Both the position numbers and the translations under genes were made by a program. Positions 1-11,400 of a stretch of 64,000 nucleotides of DNA are shown piece by piece; the first letter of the stretch is position 1; the number at the start of each line of letters is the position of its first letter. Below the pieces are notes generated by a model. It did not search any database. It saw nothing but the letters and a program-made list of their open reading frames with translations, and was not told where the DNA came from. The stretch is from Cordilura impudica (Eukaryota > Arthropoda > Insecta > Diptera > Scathophagidae): positions 195,931,026-195,995,025 of the forward strand of contig OY821521.1 in NCBI GenBank assembly GCA_963682025.1, in the 5' to 3' direction.

Positions 1-584
1 TTTAATATTTAATTTTTAATTTTTAATTCTTAATTTTTAATTTTTAATATTTAATTTTTAATTTTTGTGTTTTCCATTTTCCATTTTTCATTATTAATTT
101 TTCAATTTTCATATTCCAATTTCCATTTTTAATTTTTCATTTTCCATTTTCAATTTTTCAATTTTCAATATTCAATTTTCATTTTCCATTTTCCATTTTT
201 CAATTTTCATTTTCAATTTTCTATTTTACATTTTCCATTTTTCAATTTTCATTTTCCATTTTTCATCTTCAATTTTTAATTTTTCAATTTTCATATTCCA
301 TTTTTCAATTTTCATTTTCCATTTTCCATTTTCCATTTTGCGTTTTCTATTTTTAATTTTTCAATTTTCATTTTTCATTTTCCATTTTCCATTTTCCATT
401 TTTCAATTTTCATTTTTCATTTTTCAGTTTTCATTTTCCATTTTTAATTTTTTATTTTTCCTTTTCCATTTCCGCTTTTCATTTTTCAATTTTCATTTTC
501 CATTTTTAATTTTTCAATTTTCAATTTTCATTTTCCATTTTCCCTTTTACATTTTTCATTTTCCATTCTCCATTTTTCATTTTC

Positions 585-617
<33 letters not shown>

Positions 618-735
618 TCCATTTTCCATTTTCTGTTTTTCATTTTCCATTTTCCATTTTCCATTCTCCATTTTCCATTTTCATTTTCCATTTTTCATTT
701 TTCGTCGTCATTTTTCGTTTTCATTTTTTCTTTCA
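1..735. repeat. Degenerate pyrimidine-rich tandem array
   Basis: The first 735 bases are a simple array of short words of the form TTTTCCATTTTTCAATTTTCA. Base T dominates, C occurs in regular pairs, and G is almost absent until the far end. An open frame across 338-781 encodes only F/H/S/I periods and is a by-product of the repeat, not a gene. The array stops where a TATACCC element begins, so it may have been cut by that insertion, and it continues past the window edge on the left. Confidence 0.9.
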
Positions 736-748
736 TATTGGCGATTTT

Positions 749-1395
749 TATACCCTATACCACTATGTGGTTTGGGTATAATGACTTTGTGCTGCTGTTT
801 GTAACAACCAAAAATATTTGACCTACACCCATCTTTAATTATACCTATCGAATCAGAATCACTATCTGATTCGATTTAACGATGTCCGTCCGTCCATCCG
901 TCCGTCTGTATGTCCATGTAAAGTTTGTAATCAAACTGCAGGTCGCAAATATGTATATTTTTTATGAAAGCTACTGAAATTGGTGAGAATCGGCTCATGT
1001 TCAGACCTAGCCCCCATACAAATGACCCCTATGAAATCGACATAAATTGCCATAAGATCCAAATTATCATATGAATCTTAGCCAAATTGGGTTTGTATGT
1101 ATATATTACATCCATTAATCAGTAGTCCAAAAATGATCCCTATGGGACAACTCTCAGTCATAGGCCCCATATAGAGCTGCTTCCCGATCTTCACTTAAAT
1201 CTATCAAAAAACAAAAATATTGCACTTATTCTTCTCAAATTTTGTTTGTATATATTTTTGCAAAATACAAGAGACTTTACCAAACATGGTCAGGATCGGT
1301 CCATTTTTGGGCCTAGTCCCCATAGTCCCCATATGCATAAAATTTTTGTGGCATTTTTTGTGTTGTTGTACAATTATAATGTTCAACCACTAAAC
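749..1395 (+). repeat. TATACCC-hairpin repeat, type 1
   Basis: The left end is an imperfect hairpin (TATACCCTATACC ... GGGTATAATG). It is followed by a degenerate palindrome around CAGAATCACTATCTGATTCG, a CCGTCCGTCCATCCGTCCGT stretch, and AATCAAACTGCAGGTCGCAAAT. The same blocks recur in order at 40205-40935, and in reverse at 3805-3950, 8401-8901 plus 11706-11858, and 60790-61570. I see no coding capacity. The body is non-coding with conserved words such as CAGGATCGGTCCAT. Similar repeats are familiar from Drosophila and other flies; the superfamily is not clear to me. Confidence 0.75.
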
Positions 1396-1429
1396 TGTTA
1401 CAACAAACACACTGGGTTTTATATTTTTT

Positions 1430-1732
1430 TTTTAGAGGTATCGACATATTTTTGCTCGTATCTAATCACGATGATGCCCGATTTAGCCAATTTTCAATAC
1501 CAACCTGCTGGGAATTATGGCAAATGATATTGTTAACCTTAGCCAGTAAGATTGCTTTTTTTGTGAATGACCGTGATTTCAACAGACAGACGGACATCAC
1601 TATATCGACTCGAGCTGTGATAAGGATCAAGAATATATATACTTTATGGGGTCGGAAATTAGTTTTTCGATGCGTTACAAACGGAATGACAAACCTATAT
1701 ATACCCTCTGCCACTGACGTGTGGAGGGTATA
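1430..1732 (-). repeat. TATACCC-hairpin repeat, type 2 (5' part)
   Basis: Read on the minus strand it starts at a hairpin (TATACCCTCCACACGTCAGTG ... AGAGGGTATATAT), then GTTTGTCATTCCGTTTGTAA, a stretch around CCCATAAAGTATATATATTC, and GATGTCCGTCTGTCTGTTG. The 23646-24470 copy has the same order. It lies head-to-head with the type 1 repeat on its left, so the pair forms one ~985-bp block with TATACCC at both outer edges. Confidence 0.7.
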
Positions 1733-1734
1733 AA

Positions 1735-3000
1735 AATGAAATCTAGGAAAACACATTCTTAATAGAACAGCAAATCAGGCCTAAATGAAGGCAAATGCTA
1801 TAAAGCTCGTAAACAAAAAGTACAGTACGTTTTCTAGCTGTTGTTTAATTGCGGTTTTTTTCAAAAAATAAATTATAACTGTTTTTTTAGATCCTGTTAT
1901 TTGTAAAAGTAAGTAACTTGACCCCATCTAAAATGTAACCAAAATATTAATAAATCGTTACATCTGACAGTTCCGATTACAAGTTTAGCACATAAAGAGA
2001 ATACAGGAGCACGAAGAGTGTGCACCAGTGAGTTCATCAAGTGATGTTCATCAAGACCAAAAAACGCTAGACATCATTATGAAATTATAAATATTTATAA
2101 CTTTTAACGTTTTTACTAACACAACTCTGATCATATTAATAACCAACTGCCAGATCAACTTGTTTAGATAAGATGAATGTTTATAAATGTGTGTAAATAA
2201 ATGTTTGCATGTTTATACTTAGGAATCAATTCTTGTGTTTTGCTTGAACCTTTAATGTTTTGCAAAGATCATAAATTATTTGCTGATTTATTAAAAAAAA
2301 AAAAGAAACAATGTCCAAAGAAACATGGTGTGAAATGAAAAGAAAACTTAGGAAATTCAACAAACCACACATTGGCAAATAAAAAATAAAAAAAAAATAA
2401 AAAAAAACTTTTATAAATATCCAACAACAATAATACTCAAGATTTGCCATAACTGATAATCAAAAATGGTCATACCTACATACGAGTATCTACATTTTAT
2501 TTTTTATAATTTATAAACATCATTTAGATGGCCAAGTGTAAAATGTTAATTACTTTATTGCTAGACCACAGTAAAATTAAAAGCCTTAGAACAATTTTTC
2601 GTTAATTTTGCTAATGTTTTTTTTTTGTTTTTTTTTTTAACATCTATGGCGTTACAGTGGCGTCATATAAGTACATTTTTTCTAATTAATTGCCTCATTT
2701 TTGGTTAACAATGTTGTGTTAATTTCAACGAATTAAATGATAACATCTTGACATAAACTATATGCACGTATCCAACAATAACAACAACAACAACTACACT
2801 GAACTTAATAGCTGTCCTCATACATTCTCGTATCTATTTATTCATGAGTTTTATTGTTGTAACTAGCTCGCGTCGCACATTGAACGGTGGGGCTACAAAA
2901 TAAAAGCTACAGAAATAAAATTTTAAAGAAGAAAAAAATATAAAAATATTTATTTGTGTCAATGGATTTCAGCTTTTTTTTCTATTTATTGAATTAAGCA
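1735..3000. other. AT-rich non-genic stretch
   Basis: No coding frame, TIR or family-level repeat was recognised. It contains A runs near 2290 and 2380, T runs near 2620, and a short (AAC)n run near 2777-2800. The short open frames here have no recognisable motif. Confidence 0.6.
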
Positions 3001-3245
3001 ATTATATAGACCTCGTCAATGTGAGAGATTAGACGAGGAATCAGCTCTGCTCAACTCTAACCGTGGCAGAAAAGTGGCAAAACGTGCCTCAAAACCATCA
3101 CGCTCATAATGCCAACCTCTAGAGGCAGTGAACAAAGGTACCTCAAGTGCCTACAAGTGAACCTTCACCACGTAAAGGCTGCATCTCGAGTGATCAGTCG
3201 ATGTCCTGGATATTGTTTTCTTCCAGGATCCAGGGGTAGACGCCG

Positions 3246-3282
3246 CACAGTGGACCATTTGACGAGAAGGAGGTCAAAAATC
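3246..3282 (+). repeat. Left RSS-like terminal repeat
   Basis: Heptamer CACAGTG (3246-3252), spacer of 21 bp (3253-3273), nonamer-like TCAAAAATC (3274-3282). The heptamer is identical to the vertebrate RSS consensus, and the nonamer matches ACAAAAACC at 7 of 9 positions. Confidence 0.8.
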
Positions 3283-3804
3283 TATAACTTTTGATTGGAT
3301 TGGAATATTGATATGCAGTTTTTTTTTTTGTTTGGTAGGTGAGACTATTGGCTTTAAGTTTTGCTATAAAACGTAATTCTCGACCGAAAATAAAACAAGT
3401 TACGGAGGGTTTAAAATACATTTTCATTTGTAGTTGAATTTTAGTACAAAAGTGAAGTGTCAAAAGGTTATGCTTTTAGAAGCATAAAAAACCCCCACCC
3501 TAATCCATTTTAAAAGGTGAAGCATACCTGCCCATATCTTAAAGGGCTATGTCGCAATAGTTTTTTTTTACCATTTACCTGGCATTTAAATTGTTTCCCA
3601 TTTTGTCAGGTATTTAAACTATATAACTCTAATTCAGACTATTAATGTTTTTGAAAGATAACTATGTAAATGTGCCTGTAACAATTAAGCGCATTATATC
3701 TCAACCTTTTTTTATAAGTATATAACAACTCCTGACAACTCTACCGACACGCAAAAAAATACACCGCGGTGCATCGGTACGACCAACTTTTGTATTCATA
3801 ACAC

Positions 3805-3950
3805 TCAGACGGACGGACGGACATCGTTTAATCGACTCAGAAAGTGTTTTTGAGTCGATCCGTATAATAAAAGATGGATAAAGGTCCAATATTTTTGGCA
3901 GTTACAAACATCACCTCAAACTTAATATATCCTAACCACATAGTGGACAA
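3805..3950 (-). repeat. TATACCC type 1 fragment inside the Transib-type element
   Basis: Contains GACGGACGGACGGACAT, TCGACTCAGAAAGTG and CGTATAATAAAAGATGG, the terminal blocks of the type 1 family in reverse orientation, ending near CCTAACCACATAGTGG. It lies inside 3246-4520, so it was either captured or inserted there. Confidence 0.7.
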
Positions 3951-4483
3951 CTTTTGTATTCATAAATTTTGCAGAAAATATCTAACCTTGGCTCAGAAAA
4001 ATTGTTCTGGTGCACACGGGCGGAAACTGGCGGGTATATAATGGGGTTTAGGAGTATAGGGGAGCGTTCGGACTATAGAAGAGTGCAAGATTTTTTCTAA
4101 CTGCTTTTGACTGGCAGGAGTTATGCTCTATTAAGTAGGAGATTTTCGGAAAATTTTGACCTTTTTAAAAAAAATTTTTTTTTTTAATTTCGGAACGACT
4201 CAGTGATATTACGTTTTTAACATTAATAGTATGGAAGCCACAAAATTACACAAAATTTATTTCACTTCAAAATCTGTTAAATAGAAAAAGTTACAGTTAA
4301 TCAAATGTAAAAATTTACAAAGAAATTTTTAATTTTAACAAAATACTGAGAAAGCCCATTTTCGAAGACCCTGCTCTCTGTGATATAGTTGAGATAGAGT
4401 CACAATTTTTTGGCTCCCAAAGTTTACTAGTATTTACTTTCAAATGAATAACATAACTTTAAAATCGATAACAAAAAAAAAAT

Positions 4484-4520
4484 GGTTTTTGGCCGTCTTC
4501 TCAAAATATGGTCCACTGTG
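4484..4520 (-). repeat. Right RSS-like terminal repeat
   Basis: On the minus strand: heptamer CACAGTG (4520-4514), 21-bp spacer (4513-4493), nonamer-like CCAAAAACC (4492-4484), matching ACAAAAACC at 8 of 9 positions. Spacer length equals that of the left end. Confidence 0.8.
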
Positions 4521-6174
4521 CGCCGGAGTCATTGAAGAGCTCAACGCCAACCCAGGTAAACTTATATACGATTCTCGACAACCAAGACCCAGAGTGGTCC
4601 TGTTTGTTAGAAGTAAAATAACATTTCTTCCAAATTCAAAATTCGCCTCAGGATCCTCTAAAGGATCCTCTTTTGCTGGCGAACATGATATAGTGCTGGC
4701 CTCTGCCTATGTGCCATGCGATGTAGATATAGCACCCACCAACGAAGTTATGGCACTTATGGAATATTGCCAAGTTCGTAGTCTCAGCTTAATCATCTGC
4801 TGTGATGCCAACGACCACCATACAATCTGGGGAAGTGGTATTGTATGCAAACGTGGTGAGTTTCTTCTTAAATTTGCTTGTAAATACAATATAAATATTG
4901 GGAATAGGGGTGATGAACCAACTTTAGGAATTCTATTAGAACAGAGGTTTTAGATCTCAACTTGACCAGTTCCTATCTATCTTTCGCTATCTCAAACTGG
5001 CATGTTTCTGGTGTTCATGGTCAGTGTTATCGCAATTCCTAAAATACTACCTGGGATGATTTTCGGTACCATTTGGACAACAATGCCAATCATTCGGAAG
5101 GGCAAATAGGAAGCACTAGCCAGACCTATTTTGAGGCATCTGAACTAGAATCGAACATATCATTAGCATACATAGAGAGCCGTCCATTAAAGACCAGGAA
5201 GGATAAGAGAGATGTTCCATGGTGGAATCATGGTTTGGAGAGGCTTATACGTGATGCTAGAAGATTATTCAATAAGGCTAAGATTACTGGTGACAAGAAC
5301 ACTTATAAAATAGCCTTCACTGAATATTACAAAGAACTACGTAAATACAAAAGACCACGTGGCAGAGCTATTATGAGAAGAATCTCCGGAAGAAATATGT
5401 GAACTTCTATTGGCAACACACTTTCCAGGATGTAGTCGCACTAACCGGTCCCTAAGAGTCGTCCCTGACTTCAGAGGAATCCTGTTAGTAGGGCGATAAA
5501 AGGATTCTCTCCATTCAAATCAATGGGGCCGGACTATGTGTACTCACTCTGTTTCCAGCAGAAAGGAATGGATCTTGTCAATCTGGAGAGAAGTAAAAGT
5601 GGTATTTATACCCAAGGTAGGCAGGAAATCTGAAGAGCTAACTAAATCGTATAGACCGATAAGTCTAAGTTCTTTTTTTTCCTGAAGACAATGGCAAAAG
5701 TTCTGGACCATCATGTTAGAGACACTTACCTAGCACGCAATTCTATTCGTGAACTTCAGTTTGCGTACCAACAGGATAAATATACGGAATCAGATGTCCA
5801 TAATGTTGTGACAATGATAGAAAAGGCATTTGATGCCAAACAGATATCTCTTTGTGCCTTCACATTGATATTGTAACGATTATTCGTAAAACGGTTCCGG
5901 TAACTGTTATAATCCGGTTGTGATTACAATAACTCCGAATGTAAATACAACACTTCATTCTATAGATTAATAAAAAGAATGGAAAAGGCGCAAAACAAAA
6001 GAATAAATAATAAAGTTAGCGCCAAAAGTGAGGGATGTAGAAGAAGCATGTCATATTTTTTACAGACTTACCTCTCGGGAATTAAAATGTACACATCGTA
6101 CAACTGATTATAATTTATGTAAAATTTTATTGTTTTGTAATAAAATAAATTAATGAACTTCCACCACACCAGAT

Positions 6175-6690
6175 TACCATACATATATGAAAATAGGACT
6201 ATTTATCGCAGAATAAATCCAGTGTATGATTTGCGGTTTAAAACCCCATTTCCTACCAAACGTCGTCCTGCAGGTGTACAAGGCATATAACGCCTTCTTA
6301 GTCCTTTCCTCTACGTTACTCTCGACCAAGTGAGTTTAGCCAAGAATCACATCCAAATACTTCGTATCCCTTGATAGTACCAAAGTCTTTCCATCCAATC
6401 TTGGAGGATTGAACTTAGGATCGTTGTCTTTCTAGTAAAAAGAGCCAACACGGTTTTAGAAGGGTCGTTCCTAAGACCATTTTCTCTTGCCCATTTCACG
6501 CGCTTACCTAATGCCGACTCCATGAGGTCATTGTTCGATGATAAGAATTTACCTCTGACCAGAAGCACAACGTCATTAGCATAGGCGACCATTTTGCTGC
6601 CCGTTTTGTCGAAAGATTGAAGAATTATATTGATCACAAGGTTTCACAAAAGAGGAGATATAACTCCTCCTTGTGGAGTTCCCCTCATTC
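6175..6690 (-). pseudogene. LOA-type RT domain fragment, inactivated
   Basis: Minus-strand translation gives RT motif B (GTPQGGVISPLL) at ~6690-6650, then MVAYANDVVLLV in place of a YADD motif, then KWARENGL.NDPSKT and, in a shifted frame, YTCRTTFGRKWGFKPQIIHW. The catalytic Asp is changed (YAND), a Trp codon after SPLL is now TGA, and at least one frameshift follows. The order is normal for an I/LOA RT. It faces the plus-strand 5' portion just upstream, so the two could be halves of one rearranged copy or two separate insertions. Confidence 0.8.
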
Positions 6691-6699
6691 ATCTTTTAA

Positions 6700-8400
6700 A
6701 TATTGAATCGCCCCAAATATTTTTGTCACATCCTAATATTTTCCATTTGGGTCACTTAAAGGTTCCCTCCATAGAATTTTTTTAATTTTTAAAAAAAAAA
6801 ATTTGTTTTATTAATTTTTTTTGATTTAAAAATTTTATTTCATAAAAAATATAATTGTCGTTTCAAATAAAATTTTTCACCTTTTAAAAAAATTGATTAC
6901 TTCAAATATTTTTGTCTCCTCTTAATTTTTACCATTTTTCGTAGAAAATCTTTTTAGTTATTTTCAAAAGAAAATTTTTTTACAAATAATCTATTTAAAA
7001 CAAAAAAAAATGGAAAATGGCAACCCCGGAATAATAAAGTTTTATATATTTAATATTAAATTATAAAAATATATTGTTCTTGTATAAATTAAAAATTTTC
7101 TTTAAAAAAAATCGATACTTTTAAATACACATAAACATTTGGTAACCCTGACTTTACAGTCCTAAGTATTTTAAGCTAATATCCCAGAATAAACTAAATC
7201 ATATAATATCTCCCCTTCTTGTCCCTACACTATTTTCACATTTTTCATTTCATTATTCCACTGTACGTTGTGAGTGCGTTTAGTCTCTGATCACCTTAAT
7301 AGGACTCTTGAATAGGATAATGAATGACTTTTTATATCAATACAGACTTAAGTTAATGCTAATGTTTATTGGTGGGTATTATTCTTGTTGTTGTTTTGTT
7401 TATTTATTTGTGTGTTTGTAGGTGTAGAACGCGACACATCAACTCATCCATAAGTAGATTGATAATATCATACTTATGTCAGCGTGAATGTTCATTTACA
7501 TTGTATTTTTTTTTTATATTTTTATTCGGCTTGTTAGATAAGTATGTATGTAAGTATGTTTGTAGGTTTATCAAAAGAATGTCGATTTAAATTGTTCATT
7601 TTGGCAGTTAACATTTCAGTTAATTTAAGCAACTCATTTGCATAAAATCTACATATGTTTGAATGTATGTTTGTAGGTAACACTATTGCATGTCTCACTC
7701 TCCTAAATAAAAAGACTGGCCATATATTCGAATAGGTTTATTTACGCCCTTGTAGTTTAGCGTTAAAGTCTTCAAATGATATATGGCCGTGTATATTTTT
7801 AAACAATCTTTGGGAACAGTTGTGCCTTTTAGCTTTGGTAATTAATTTTAGTTTTTTTTTTCTACGATACTCGTACGTATTTCCATCATCATCGTCATCA
7901 TCATCACTGACAACTCTTTTTCACCCTTAGCTCTCTACATAAGTATGGGGTGCATCAAGGTTGGTAGGTAGGCTGGTTGTTATAAACACATTGAAGGGGT
8001 TTAACGGGTTTTTTGTTGTTTTATTTTTTTTTGTCTTTGTCTAATTTATTTATTTAAGGAAGTGTTAGTTTCCTAATAAACTTGTATTTATGTTATTAAC
8101 TTGAAAATTTGTTTTGAAAAATGTGGTCATATGTACTCGTGTGTTTTGTATGGTAACTGTAATTTGCATGAATTGTTTAGAAAATTTATAGCATCTTTGT
8201 ATGAGTGTTTTCAACAACAACAACACCAACAACAACAATAACAACAACCGAACCAACGATGTTGTGGAAAACTAATTTTTGAATTCATTATCTTCAAGTA
8301 CAATTTATTAATGAAAACAACTCTTTTGAAATGAAACAACTTAAACAAATTTTAAGAAATTCTTCATAAATTTAATGAAACTTGTTCTAAACTGAACTTT
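6700..8400. other. AT-rich non-genic stretch
   Basis: No recognisable gene or element. Notable only for very AT-rich runs at 6780-7130, a (CAT)n-like run near 7884-7910 and a (CAA)n run near 8212-8250. Confidence 0.6.
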
Positions 8401-11400
8401 ACGATACAATGCGTTTGGAGGCCCTATCTATAGGTCCAACTAAGTATATATAGAACAAAAGAATAGTCTAAATTTGAGTGGCATTGTTATTAATTTTTTG
8501 CCTTCAGACATGAAAAAGTTCATATCGGATGATATATTTATATGGGGACTAGGTCGAAAAATGGACCCTCCTGACCATATTTGGTAAGGTCACTTATTTT
8601 TGCAAAAACACATACAAACCAAAATTGAGAAAAATCTGTGCAATATTACTTTCTTTTCATATATTTAAGTGAAGATCGGGCATAAGCTTCATATGGGGCT
8701 ACGACTAAGAATTGTCCGACATGTTTTATTTTTGGATTACTGATTAATTGATGTAATAAACATATACAAACCCAATTTTACCGAGATCTATATGACAATC
8801 TACGTCTGAATCTATGGCCGATAAAAGACTATGCACTAAATTTCAACAAAATACATTCATATTTGCGAACTGTAGTTTGATTATAAAGTCTATATGGACA
8901 CTAGGGTGCCCCTTAATAAAAAAAGTGTTCAAACTGTCGGTCTCACCCCCTAGAAATATGAGAATAAAAAAAAAAAGAGAAATACAAAGTTTTGGGCCAA
9001 TCAAAAAACGTTTAGTCGTGGCGCAAAGCGATTGAAAATTTCAAGTGTGTTTATATGGGGAAAATATGATTTTACGAAAATTTAGTGCTATAATTTAATT
9101 TTTCCGACAAGCTGTTATATAATTCGGGATCAGTACTAAATTATCCTTTCAAGAGGCTATATAATTTCAAAATCGTATGAAACCTCGCCAAGAAATAGCA
9201 AATGCCCCAGACCACTTTTGTGCCAAAAAAACTAGGTCATGAAATTTGATGGCATTTTTTTCAACTTTGAGAAATTGATTAAAGCCATCATTCTTTTTTG
9301 GTCTCTATACTTATAAGTACTCAGAGACCGAAAATTGGAAATTTTTTGATATAATTTTTAAAACTCCTTTTTCAAGTTTAAAAAAATTTTCTTAAACAAA
9401 ATTTAAAAAAATGAATCTATCACTCTAAGGTTTTATTAAGTACATGTTGCAGATTAACTGTGTCAATTTTTAAGTAAATCAATCTACCAGAATTTTTTTG
9501 ACAAGGATTTTATTTTTGCGGATTTCGAGAAAAATTGGATTTTTGTGAAATATTCTGTAAATGTACTCTTTCTAAATACTTTGTATCAAAAATTCATCAC
9601 TTTTCTACTTTTAACTATTATATTTTATCTTAATAGCCTAGGGTTTCGGAAAAAAATTATATGACTCCATTAACCCTTTTGGAATTGGGGTCACATATGA
9701 CCCCAAACTAATAAAAGACAATTTATGCAAAAAAATCAAATATTTGGTAAGTGCTGTCCAATTTTTAGATGCGATGCTTAAAATATAATAACCAAATATG
9801 TAGAAGTTTCGTTCCGAAAATTTGGGATAAATCCGAGAACGTTAACCCATTATTTGCCAAGGCCAGATTTGGATTTTAAGATATTTTTAAATAAAAATTA
9901 CCGAAAACGAGTTTTTCTATTAAACTCGTTGATACCACTATTTAGAATTTAAGAAAAATAATTCGGTTAATTTTTATTTATTTAACCCTCCAGTGCTCCT
10001 GAGATCAAAATTATCCATTGTGATATATCTCTGGTGCAATTATCTGCTTATTGCTCGCGAATATATATTGAAACATCTTTTAACCAATTTTGTTATAAAA
10101 TTACTTTATATAATAAAGTAATAGTTGAATATCTTGCGATCTCACTCACCAATTTGGTGGATATTGATAAAAAACGCAAAAAAAAAATTCAGGTCAATCG
10201 GTGAAGATGCCATTACTTATAATGGTTGACATTTTTGATTTTTAGTAATCAGTCGCTTTATATTATCTTCAATGTCACCTACATCTTTTCAAACTTCTAA
10301 CATTTTATTTCCCAGTTTTAAATAGTTTATTAAATAAAAGTAAATTTCAAATATAATAATATATATAAAAGTTAATATTAAATTAATACTACTCTTAATG
10401 AAATAAATTACAAAACTAAATCAAAGTGAATTTCAAAAAACGTCCTATTTTGGAGACATATGACCTAAGTTGTTTTAATTTATATTCGCGAGCAATAAGC
10501 AGATAATTGCACCAGAGATATATCACAATGGATAATTTTGATCTCAAGAGCACTGAAGGGTTAAATAAATAAAAATTAACCGAATTATTTTTCTTAAGTT
10601 CTAAATAGTGGTATCAACGAGTTTAATAGAAAAACTCGTTTTCGGTAATTTTAAATCTTAAAATCCAAATCTGGCCTTGGCAAATAATGGGTTAACGTTC
10701 TCGGATTTATCTCAAATTTTCGGAACGAAACTTATACACATTTGGTTATTATATTTTAAGCGTCGCATCTAAAAATTGGACAGCACTTACCAAATATTTG
10801 AATTTTTTGCATAAATTGTCTTTTATTAGTTTGGGGTCATATGTGACCCCAATTCCAGAAGGGTTAATGGAGTCATATTATTTTTTTCCGAAATCCTAGG
10901 CTATTTAGATTAAATATAACATTTAAAAGTAGAAAAGTGATGAACTTTTGATACAAAGTATTAGAAAGAGTACATTTACAGAATATTTCACAAAAATCCA
11001 AGTTTTCTCGAAATCCGCAAAAATAAAATCCTTGTCAAATAAATTCTGGCAGAGGGATTTACTTAAAAATTCTAACAGTTAATCTGCAACATGTATTTAA
11101 TAAAACCTTAAAGTAATATATTAATTTTTTTTAATTTTGCTTAAGAAAATTTTTTCAAACTTGAAAAAGGAGTTTTAAAAATTTTATCAAAAAATTTCCA
11201 ATTTTCGGTCTCAATGCGCATTAGGTTAACAACGTGGTAATAAAACAATACTTCATATCTGAGTACTTATAAGTATAGAGACCAAAAAAGAATGATGGCT
11301 TTTATCAATTTCTCAAAGTTGAAAAAAATGCCATCAAATTTCATGACCTAGTTTTTTTGGCACAAAAGTGGTGTGGGGCATTTGCTATTTCTTGGCGAGG

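Larger units (their letters stand above)
3246..4520. mobile_element. Non-autonomous Transib-type element with RSS-like ends
   Basis: The element begins CACAGTGGACCAT and ends in its inverse, ATGGTCCACTGTG. It is flanked by an exact 5-bp direct repeat, CGCCG at 3241-3245 and 4521-4525. Each end reads heptamer CACAGTG, a 21-bp spacer, then a nonamer-like TCAAAAATC (left, 3274-3282) or CCAAAAACC (right, minus strand, 4484-4492). Transib elements are known for GC-rich 5-bp duplications, CAC-starting ends and similarity to V(D)J recombination signals, so this fits well. There is no transposase frame inside; the interior is AT-rich and includes a TATACCC-repeat fragment near 3805-3950. It sits in the endonuclease of a retrotransposon whose frame is continuous once the element plus one duplication copy is removed. 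Confidence 0.85.
3100..5876 (+). pseudogene. LOA/I-type non-LTR retrotransposon ORF2 (5' two thirds), broken
   Basis: Fragments of an endonuclease/reverse-transcriptase polyprotein in order. At ~3145 is the endonuclease start (CLQVNLHHVKAAS). After a foreign insertion at 3246-4520 the endonuclease resumes, with GKLIYDSRQPRPR and the APE-type motif DANDHHTIWGS near 4806-4835. At 5073-5402 is the linker region (VPWWNHGLERL). From ~5595 comes the early RT domain (FIPKVGRKSEELTKSYRPIS, then LQFAYQQ and the start of motif A, EKAFDAK). Several frame changes and stops separate the pieces, and the catalytic RT motif is missing. Excising the insertion restores a continuous frame across the join (DPGVDAGVIEEL). 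The LOA/I-superfamily label rests on the HHTIWGS endonuclease and matching RNase H / CCHC-like tails elsewhere in the window. A related minus-strand RT piece follows at 6175-6690. Confidence 0.8.

Noticed and set aside
338..781. 147-codon open frame of F/H/S/I residues
   Set aside because: Direct translation of the TTTTCCATTTTCA array; no start context or domain.
4707..4889. 60-codon minus-strand frame over the endonuclease
   Set aside because: Shadow of the plus-strand LOA-like frame, which has family motifs.
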